A DNA stretch of 64,000 bases from Niallia circulans. GTDB taxonomy: Bacteria; Bacillota; Bacilli; Bacillales; Cytobacillaceae. Location of the stretch: positions 1,302,001 through 1,366,000 of the forward strand of contig NZ_RIBP01000001.1 in the NCBI RefSeq assembly GCF_007273535.1, given 5' to 3'. The translations under genes and the position numbers were made by a program. This document shows, in pieces, positions 58,348 to 64,000 of this stretch. How positions within the stretch are numbered: position 1 is the first letter of the stretch; each line of letters starts with the position of its first letter. The notes beneath the pieces were generated by a model that worked only from the letters and a program-made list of their open reading frames with translations, searched no databases and had not been told where the DNA came from.

Positions 58348-59187
58348 TTAGTTTTTCCTTTCTAACAAGCGCTGAATATGAATGGTAAGATAAGTAACTT
58401 CCATATCAGATACTTTATATGAATACTGCAAATTAATATGCCTCTTCACTTTTTGAGCAATTTCAAATGCTGCAGCGTACCTTTCCTTGACGACTTCATA
58501 TAAAAAGGGGTCATCTGAGCTTTCATTAACCTCTTGAGAAAACATCCTATTTGCGAAAAATTTCAAGTGAGTAATAAACCTAAAGCCACTTAATGATTCT
58601 TCATCTATCGTCATTTTTAACTGGTATGTTACAATATTGATAATCTCACTAATAAATTTAGTGATTTTTGCAACCGTGTTCATTCCGCTGTTTAGCTGTG
58701 CATTTACAAAGTGAAAGGCAATAAATCCAGCCTCATCATCACCAAGTTCAATGTTAAATCGTTCATTTATTAATTGTACAGCCTTTTTAGCAACCAAATA
58801 TTCTTCTTTGTACAATTTTTTTATTTCCCAAAGCAAACCATTTTTAACATTTAGGCCAGTTTTTATCCGATTGACAGCTAAACTAATGTGATCAGGTAAA
58901 GAAATATAGATACTTTCACTAAGCTCTTTCTGTAATTCTCTTCGGGCTAAACTAATAATATCGTCCGCTATATCTATTTCCTCTACAGATACCTCTTGTA
59001 GCAGTTTTTTGAATTTAGCATATAAACCTTTGTCCTCTAAATAAAATCGTTTTTCGATTTTCTTATTATCAATCTCATCTCCTTTTTTCTTGCTAAATGC
59101 CAGGCCTTTTCCAATTAGGATGACTTCATCCCCTTGGGAATCAATACTTATGGCAATATTATTATTGATAATTTGATTTATTACCAT
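58348..59187 (-). CDS. licT: Transcription antiterminator LicT (BglG family)
   Basis: 279 residues. The RNA-binding CAT domain (about 1-55) is followed by two PRDs with the four regulatory histidines His100, His159, His207 and His270, at the same spacing as in B. subtilis LicT. It binds the RAT hairpins before itself and bglP when beta-glucosides are present. Phosphorylation by HPr activates it; by BglP inhibits it. First gene of the operon. Confidence 0.95.
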   Translation of the reverse strand: MVINQIINNNIAISIDSQGDEVILIGKGLAFSKKKGDEIDNKKIEKRFYLEDKGLYAKFKKLLQEVSVEEIDIADDIISLARRELQKELSESIYISLPDHISLAVNRIKTGLNVKNGLLWEIKKLYKEEYLVAKKAVQLINERFNIELGDDEAGFIAFHFVNAQLNSGMNTVAKITKFISEIINIVTYQLKMTIDEESLSGFRFITHLKFFANRMFSQEVNESSDDPFLYEVVKERYAAAFEIAQKVKRHINLQYSYKVSDMEVTYLTIHIQRLLERKN

Positions 59188-59209
59188 ATTACTCCCTCCA
59201 ATGAAACGT

Positions 59210-59290
59210 AAAAAGGCAAAACTTCAACAAATAAAAGGACATTAATCCCCTGCATTTGTTGAAGTCTTGCCTGCATAATCAGTAACAACC
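59210..59290 (-). promoter_or_regulatory. RAT/terminator antitermination site before licT
   Basis: The RAT core GGTTGTTACTGATTATGCAG (59290-59271 on the minus strand) is followed by GGCAAGAC and agrees very well with the LicT consensus. It overlaps the left arm of an 18-base stem, GGCAAGACTTCAACAAAT (59271-59254) against 59232-59215, that ends in five T. licT is therefore self-regulated. Confidence 0.92.
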
Positions 59291-59317
59291 TTCAATTGAA
59301 TTTATTTACTTGAGTCC

Positions 59318-59346
59318 ATAATACAATACATCGTGGTTTATGTAAA
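59318..59346 (-). promoter_or_regulatory. Promoter of the licT-bglP-bglH operon
   Basis: TTTACA (59346-59341), a 17-base spacer and TATTAT (59323-59318) on the minus strand, about 30 bases before the RAT. I see no convincing cre box nearby. Confidence 0.75.
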
Positions 59347-59438
59347 CCTTTTCTTTTGAATTTTGTATTTACTTATGTAATAACCCTATAGCCATGCTGC
59401 TCTGTTAGCCGTAATAAGGCTGTCAGTGATACTTTATT

Positions 59439-59882
59439 TTAATCCTCCACTTTACCTGATTGAGCATTAAAAAGGCTGAGAATTAAGGACAATCCTGCAA
59501 TAATTCCAACAACATTCATCGAAAATATTTTTTGTAGTTCAAATGAAATGGAGGAACTTTCAAGTATTTCCGGCAAATGCCCACCAAGGGAAAGACTCGC
59601 TAAGATCGGAAAGGCAAATGAAAGGATTAGACATGGTATAGCAACACACAATAATAAAGAGAAATTTAGTTTAAAAGACCATTTTTTTACTAAAATAAGT
59701 GAAATATATAGACCAAATATTATTGAGATGACCAGCTTAGTCCAAATAACAGGTAGTAAATTGAATGTTTCACTTGCAGATTGTTGAATGTGATTATCTA
59801 AATTAAAAGCTATAATGGCTAATGCGACTAAACCTATGAACCAAATTAATTTTAATAAATAGGATACCCAATTATTCTTCAC
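59439..59882 (-). CDS. Membrane protein of unknown function
   Basis: 147 residues with four membrane helices (LLKLIWFIGLVALAIIAF, VIWTKLVISIIFGLYISLI, LLLCVAIPCLILSFAF, NVVGIIAGLSLILSLF). It starts at a GTG behind AGGAGG. No motif or family recognised. It stands alone upstream of the bgl operon. Confidence 0.65.
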   Translation of the reverse strand: MKNNWVSYLLKLIWFIGLVALAIIAFNLDNHIQQSASETFNLLPVIWTKLVISIIFGLYISLILVKKWSFKLNFSLLLCVAIPCLILSFAFPILASLSLGGHLPEILESSSISFELQKIFSMNVVGIIAGLSLILSLFNAQSGKVED

Positions 59883-60395
59883 TTAAAATCCTCCTTTTAT
59901 TTAACTACGTTTGAAAAGTGAATATAGTTTCAAGTAATTGTATAAAACGAACAGGATGTCTGCTCTGCTTAAAAAGGAAGGTTGCTAAAATAACAACATA
60001 ATAAATAAATTAGCTGAACAATAGGAATATGTAAGTGAAATTCCCCATTAATTGCGGGTCTATATAACTACATTCGGTTCGATTTCCCTTGAAAAAATAA
60101 TTTAGTTACCCAATACATAATTAACAATTTTATTAAATGAATATACAGGCTTCTAATAATACATAATGGTATCTTTCTTCAAATAACCGCTCCTATCTAT
60201 TTGCACGCAGAAATAAAAAAAGCAAAAAGATGCTAAGAGGCTGAGACTTTTAAAACCAGATTGCAATTCTTCATCCTCCCGCTTATTTAGGGAAGTATCT
60301 GAAGTCTCCTCAGCCGTTCCGTAGATTTCCCAGCACCATTCCATCAGCATCCGCTTAAATAAATAAACAGATAAGCTGAAGCCTTACCAATTACC
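59883..60395. other. Intergenic region with a repeat-like segment
   Basis: No gene is convincing. The part at about 60236-60365 has the look of dispersed non-coding sequence: GGCTGAG (60239-60245) is inverted as CTCAGCC near 60308, and it is richer in G+C than its flanks. It differs from repeats A to C. Confidence 0.4.
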
Positions 60396-60445
60396 ACAAT
60401 AAAGAACCCGGAGATTATGCAATTTTTCACATAGTCGTCCGGGTT
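60396..60445 (-). terminator. Terminator of the spore-type small gene
   Basis: AACCCGGA (60405-60412) / TCCGGGTT (60438-60445) with an inner stem GATTATGC / CATAGTC; followed on the minus strand by CTTTATT. Confidence 0.7.
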
Positions 60446-60476
60446 TATTAAGAGTTATGTCCAAGGTCACTTCCTG

Positions 60477-60791
60477 TTAAGGAGTCTTGGATCCACCATT
60501 TAATGTAGTTAATGCTTCAAGCACTTCTTGAAGCTTAAATTCCGTAACAATTTGTGATTTGACTACAGTGCGCAGCGTTTTCTCCACGCTTTGATTGACA
60601 GCTAATAAATCGTATGGAGTTGGGTTAGTACCTTCACTAAAAATAGCCGCTTGGATTTTTTCCCCTTCTGCATTAATAATATGGGAAAGCCCGATCTCTT
60701 CTAATGCAATCGAGACTAATACTAAAGATAAAGCATTCTCAGGGCTAATGTCAGGCAGATTTGGAATTGCAGGTATATTTGGTAAACTCAT
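60477..60791 (-). CDS. Small spore-associated-type protein
   Basis: 104 residues from the ATG at 60791 after GAGAGGTGG. The proline-rich start MSLPNIPAIPNLPDISPENA is followed by SLVLVSIALEEIGLSHIINA and AEGEKIQ. This block occurs in Bacillus proteins linked to the spore surface, often in front of collagen-like repeats that are absent here. Role unknown. A GTG nine bases upstream overlaps the ribosome site. Confidence 0.75.
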   Translation of the reverse strand: MSLPNIPAIPNLPDISPENALSLVLVSIALEEIGLSHIINAEGEKIQAAIFSEGTNPTPYDLLAVNQSVEKTLRTVVKSQIVTEFKLQEVLEALTTLNGGSKTP

Positions 60792-60996
60792 ATGAACCAC
60801 CTCTCATTTTTTGTACCCTGTAATTGTATGCTTTATAAATTTATTTGGGATGGGCAATTGCCCTAGGATAATAGGATTATGTTTCGTATTTAGAAGCTAC
60901 TTGTCATTTAAGCCTTTGCGTGTTCTAGGTGTTATTTCCTGTTTTTTGTTTTTGCATGGTATTTTATATATATTTAACGTAAAATTCACTTTTCAA

Positions 60997-61023
60997 CAAA
61001 AAAATAGCTGCCGAAAAGCAGCT
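60997..61023 (-). terminator. Intrinsic terminator of uppP
   Basis: AGCTGC (61006-61011) / GCAGCT (61018-61023) and ATTTTTTT on the minus strand, 17 bases past the stop. Confidence 0.85.
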
Positions 61024-61039
61024 GTTCAAAATAAGTCAA

Positions 61040-61846
61040 TTAAAAGAATATTAACAATAAAGCTCCGACGATAAAACAATAGTAAGTAAAATACACAAGC
61101 TTACCTTTTTTCATAATTCCCATAAACCACTTCATGGCAAGATAACTCATGATAAGCGTTGCAATAAATGCTGATAAGTAAGGTAAGGCTAATTCAGCTT
61201 TATTTGGTTCTCCAAGAAAGTCAGAGAATCCGAGGATAACTCCACCAAGACTAACGGGAATATACAATAAAAAGGAAAATCGAAGTGCTGTTTCCTGTTT
61301 TATCCCTACCGCAATACTTGAAATAATGGTTGCACCTGAACGGCTTATTCCAGGAGTCAAGGCAATCGCCTGCCCTAAGCCCACAATAAAGGCATCTTTA
61401 GCTGTAATATCAGCCTCTCCCTTAACTCCGTTCATATTTCTAATGAGAAACAGAGCAATTCCTGTGACAAACAGCATGATAGCAATAGTAGTCATGCTTA
61501 CATTTGCAGCAATAAAATCACTTAACAACACGCCTAGGACTCCTGCTGGAATCGTACCGATAATGATAAAGCAAACAAACCGAAAATCGCTTTTATATTT
61601 ATTATCTTTTGTCTTTAAGTACTGAAGCATATTAAATGCTAGTCTTATAATATCTTTTCGATAGATAAATAGGATTGCCAGCAAGGAAGCTGTATTCGTT
61701 AAAATCGCAAAAGTAAAGCCCTGTTCTCCCAAACCTAAAATTTGACTGGCTATCATAACGTGTCCGCTTGAGGAAACAGGAATCGGCTCAGTAAATCCTT
61801 GTACTAATCCGATAATGATCATTTTAATGATTAAGATTATATCCAT
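61040..61846 (-). CDS. uppP: Undecaprenyl-diphosphatase UppP (BacA)
   Basis: 268 residues with eight membrane helices. The two family motifs are GLVQGFTEPIPVSSSGH near the N-terminus and TPGISRSGAT in the middle. The usual EGLTEFLPISS is changed to QGFTEPIPVSS. The enzyme recycles the lipid carrier of wall synthesis, and extra copies give bacitracin tolerance. Separate terminator; a 34-base gap to the LCP gene upstream suggests co-transcription. Confidence 0.92.
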   Translation of the reverse strand: MDIILIIKMIIIGLVQGFTEPIPVSSSGHVMIASQILGLGEQGFTFAILTNTASLLAILFIYRKDIIRLAFNMLQYLKTKDNKYKSDFRFVCFIIIGTIPAGVLGVLLSDFIAANVSMTTIAIMLFVTGIALFLIRNMNGVKGEADITAKDAFIVGLGQAIALTPGISRSGATIISSIAVGIKQETALRFSFLLYIPVSLGGVILGFSDFLGEPNKAELALPYLSAFIATLIMSYLAMKWFMGIMKKGKLVYFTYYCFIVGALLLIFF

Positions 61847-61880
61847 TTTCTTTGTTATATCTCCTTAAGTATTATTCGTT

Positions 61881-62807
61881 CTAATTAAAAAAGGATTTAA
61901 TAGCATCTTTATTCATATCTAAATCTGTTTTTAAAACAGCTCCTACATTCACTACATCATTTTCATAAGAATCTTGAACAGGGATTCTTAAACTTTCCAA
62001 TCCTTCTGAGCCATTCATAATTAGCCCTTTGCTCAATGACAATAATGATTGAGTATCTAAGTTTGTATCGATATAAGGTGTTGAGAGCCCAATGATTTTT
62101 GGCAGGTTATAAATACTATGAACTGATATTGCTTCTTCCTTAAGCTTTGACATCACTTCCTGCTGTCTTGCGACACGGCCAAAATCACTTAATCTATCAT
62201 GGCGAAAACGGACATATCCCAACAAATCTTGTCCGTGGAGTACTTGATTACCTGGTTTTAAAACCGTTCCAATTCCATACGACATTTCATATGGAATATC
62301 GACCTGTATCCCATCTGGAGCAATAATGTCTACTAACTTAGAAAAACCAGTGAAATCAACTATTGCATAGTAATTAATATCTAAATCAAAGTTTTCCTTC
62401 AATGTTTTTCTCACCAATTCGGGACCGCCAAATGCAAATGCTGAGTTAATTTTTTGAAGCCCATGCTCTGGTACTTCAACATATGTATCTCTCATTATCG
62501 AGGCTAGTTTTATTTTGTTATTATTAGAATTATAATGAGCAACCATTAAAGTATCAGAACGGGCATGTTCTTCTCCTCTTGAGTCACTGCCAATCAATAA
62601 TATATTTATTTCTCCTAATTGAGGTTCTGTAGGCAGAAAATCATAATCCTTATGCCCTTTTAAGTTTACATCCTTAGAAGACTCTAATACTCCACTTCTA
62701 AATTGATAAACACCAAATGCAACAATAACAATCATCAGCAACACTACGGCAGATAGGAAATACCGTAATCCCTTTCGTTTCCTTTTTATTGAATTTCTCT
62801 TTTCCAA
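61881..62807 (-). CDS. LytR-CpsA-Psr (LCP) family ligase
   Basis: 308 residues from a TTG at 62807 that follows GGTGGAG; upstream in-frame codons have no ribosome site. One membrane helix (YFLSAVVLLMIVIVAFGVYQF), then an LCP domain with INILLIGSDSRGEEHARSDTL, IMRDTYVEVPEHG, KINSAFAFGG and RFRHDRLSDFGRVARQQ. LCP proteins attach teichoic acids or capsule to peptidoglycan, using undecaprenyl-linked donors. The uppP gene next to it fits: it recycles the freed carrier. Confidence 0.92.
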   Translation of the reverse strand: MEKRNSIKRKRKGLRYFLSAVVLLMIVIVAFGVYQFRSGVLESSKDVNLKGHKDYDFLPTEPQLGEINILLIGSDSRGEEHARSDTLMVAHYNSNNNKIKLASIMRDTYVEVPEHGLQKINSAFAFGGPELVRKTLKENFDLDINYYAIVDFTGFSKLVDIIAPDGIQVDIPYEMSYGIGTVLKPGNQVLHGQDLLGYVRFRHDRLSDFGRVARQQEVMSKLKEEAISVHSIYNLPKIIGLSTPYIDTNLDTQSLLSLSKGLIMNGSEGLESLRIPVQDSYENDVVNVGAVLKTDLDMNKDAIKSFFN

Positions 62808-62923
62808 ATAGCTCCACCTTCTAATATTTCGAGTAATAAATTGATTTTTAAAAAACAGTTTCCACTTTATGTAGTGGCACATTCCCAAAGATAAATCCTT
62901 TGTTTACCATGGCAAAGAATCCA

Positions 62924-63601
62924 TTAATCTTCGTTTCTTTGCATTCCAGTATAAATAAGAATTAACCGGATCAGCTCTAACACCGCAACCGCAGCTGCTG
63001 CCACATATGTTAACGCTGCTGCGTTCAACACTTTTTTTGTTTGTCGTTCTTCTTCATTATTAATGATTCCAAGTGAAACCACTTCATCCATTGCTCGGTT
63101 GGATGCATTGAATTCAACAGGCAATGTAACAAACTGAAACAAAACAGCTGCTGCCATAAAGATAATGCCTAATAATAAAAAGTTAGTTAATCCTGCAATT
63201 ATACCTATCATGATTAAAATCCATGAAAAGTTACTCCCAATATTTGCAACAGGGACTAATGCATGCCTTATGCGTAAAAAGGAATAAGCCTGTTGATCTT
63301 GAAGAGCATGGCCCACCTCATGTGCTGCAATTGCGGCAGCCGCTAACGAATGCCCATGATAATTCTCACTGGATAATCGGACTACTTTTGCTTGCGGATC
63401 ATAATGGTCGGAAAGCACTCCATGTGTTTCTTCAACATGAACATCGAATAATCCATTTGCGTCCAAGATTTTCCTTGCAGCTTCTCTGCCTGTTAAGCTC
63501 GAAGACGAGTTTATTTTTGCATACTTTTTGTAAGTTCCCTTCACTCTCAATTGTGCCCATATAGGTACAATCAATATGATAATAAAAAAAACGAATAACA
63601 T
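62924..63601 (-). CDS. yugP: Zinc metallopeptidase, YugP family
   Basis: 225 residues. HEVGH in AAHEVGHALQD is the zinc motif. An N-terminal membrane helix and two more after the active site (WILIMIGIIAGLTNFLLLGI, and the C-terminal AAALTYVAAAAVAVLELI) anchor it. It probably acts in membrane-protein quality control. It follows GGGGAAGG. Confidence 0.92.
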   Translation of the reverse strand: MLFVFFIIILIVPIWAQLRVKGTYKKYAKINSSSSLTGREAARKILDANGLFDVHVEETHGVLSDHYDPQAKVVRLSSENYHGHSLAAAAIAAHEVGHALQDQQAYSFLRIRHALVPVANIGSNFSWILIMIGIIAGLTNFLLLGIIFMAAAVLFQFVTLPVEFNASNRAMDEVVSLGIINNEEERQTKKVLNAAALTYVAAAAVAVLELIRLILIYTGMQRNED

Positions 63602-63793
63602 TTTCCTTCCCCTTCTGCGTAAAAGTATGTAAATACTAATCTTTAAATAAAACTGCTAAATAAATCGTAAATATTACGCTTTTCTTGTTATCTCTGTAAT
63701 TAAATATTAAACTAGTATCAGCTTAGTATAACCGTTGACATCTTGTCAACATTAGAGTATATTTCAATTGTGAAAAACGGAGGCTGAATTTCA

Positions 63794-64000
63794 ATGACGA
63801 GTAAGGATATGAGTGAAAATAAACTCGGACAACTTTTAAAGATGACACTAGAAAATCAAAATATTTCAATGGGCAGGCTAAGCATAGAAACAAATATTGA
63901 TAAAGCAACCATCTCAAGAATCATTAATGGAAAGCGCAGGGCAACACCACAACATCTGCAAGCAATTTCTGATTCTCTCAAGATACCTGTCTATGAATTA
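63794..64000 (+). CDS. XRE-family HTH protein, 3' end beyond the window
   Basis: 69 residues are visible from an ATG ten bases after GGAGG, and the frame stays open at the edge. A helix-turn-helix of Cro/C1 type occupies residues 10-60: LGQLLKMTLENQNISMGRLS, then TNIDKATISRIINGKRRATP and HLQAISDSLKIPV. It is divergent from yugP and may act as a regulator. The remainder of 63602-63793 is a plain A+T-rich intergenic gap. Confidence 0.8.
   Translation, partial: MTSKDMSENKLGQLLKMTLENQNISMGRLSIETNIDKATISRIINGKRRATPQHLQAISDSLKIPVYEL

Noticed and set aside
59291..59440. Catabolite-response element before licT
   Set aside because: No stretch matches the cre consensus with its central CG; not reported as a feature.
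60153..60350. Minus-strand open frame of 65 residues
   Set aside because: No ribosome site, biased composition, and it overlaps a G+C-richer repeat-like segment with inverted repeats; non-coding is more likely.

Overview
The window looks like a chromosomal segment of a low-GC, Gram-positive, spore-forming Bacillaceae bacterium. This rests on A+T-rich DNA with strong AGGAGG-type ribosome binding sites, many TTG/GTG starts, and close matches to Bacillus families: AdhA, PssA with DedA, LicT-BglP-GH1, RsbR-type STAS, UPF0291, YugP, BlaI-BlaR1, LCP, SpoIID and a spore-associated small protein. No rRNA, tRNA, CRISPR array, complete insertion sequence or prophage was recognised. The genus cannot be fixed from the sequence alone.

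Layout. 1-7 kb is an oxidoreductase cluster: a partial SDR, an NmrA-like reductase, AdhA, a CPBP protease and three aldo/keto reductases. 7.4-14.1 kb is a seven-gene operon on the minus strand (fumarase-superfamily lyase, GNAT, amino-acid ABC transporter, M20 deacylase, flavin monooxygenase). It closely parallels the B. subtilis yxe operon for S-(2-succino)cysteine disposal, but a lyase is in first place and the monooxygenase is last, behind a terminator-like palindrome. 14.5-15.6 kb holds pssA-dedA. 16-21 kb holds an EEP nuclease/phosphatase, a DUF4825 lipoprotein, a DUF2089/SHOCT-like operon and an RsbR-type protein. 21.3-27.6 kb has two regulator-centred groups: MerR with two MFS exporters, and TetR with a CMD protein, an aldo/keto reductase and a cupin.

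27.8-31.5 kb is a WxL/DUF916 cell-surface (csc-type) cluster. It is followed by a decayed sensory region (MCP fragment, CheW-like gene, EAL pseudogene), then an Mga/AtxA-like regulator and an intact MCP. Three diverged copies of a dispersed repeat lie between 35.7 and 39.7 kb. 40-46 kb has a SpoIID-like protein with an SH3 domain, a quinone-oxidoreductase-like enzyme, a UPF0291 gene preceded by two large palindromes, a GNAT and an unknown gene.

46.3-52.9 kb is a beta-lactam response module: two class B penicillin-binding proteins (one built like MecA/PBP2a) with BlaR1 and BlaI. BlaI-type operators stand before all three transcription units. 54.9-59.3 kb is a beta-glucoside operon (licT-bglP-GH1) with two RAT/terminator antitermination sites. 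The right end carries envelope genes (uppP, an LCP ligase, a YugP peptidase), a spore-type small protein and a partial HTH gene.

The genes combine into aldehyde/electrophile and small-molecule detoxification, cysteine salvage from a succinated thiol, aryl-beta-glucoside use, and cell-wall maintenance under beta-lactam stress.
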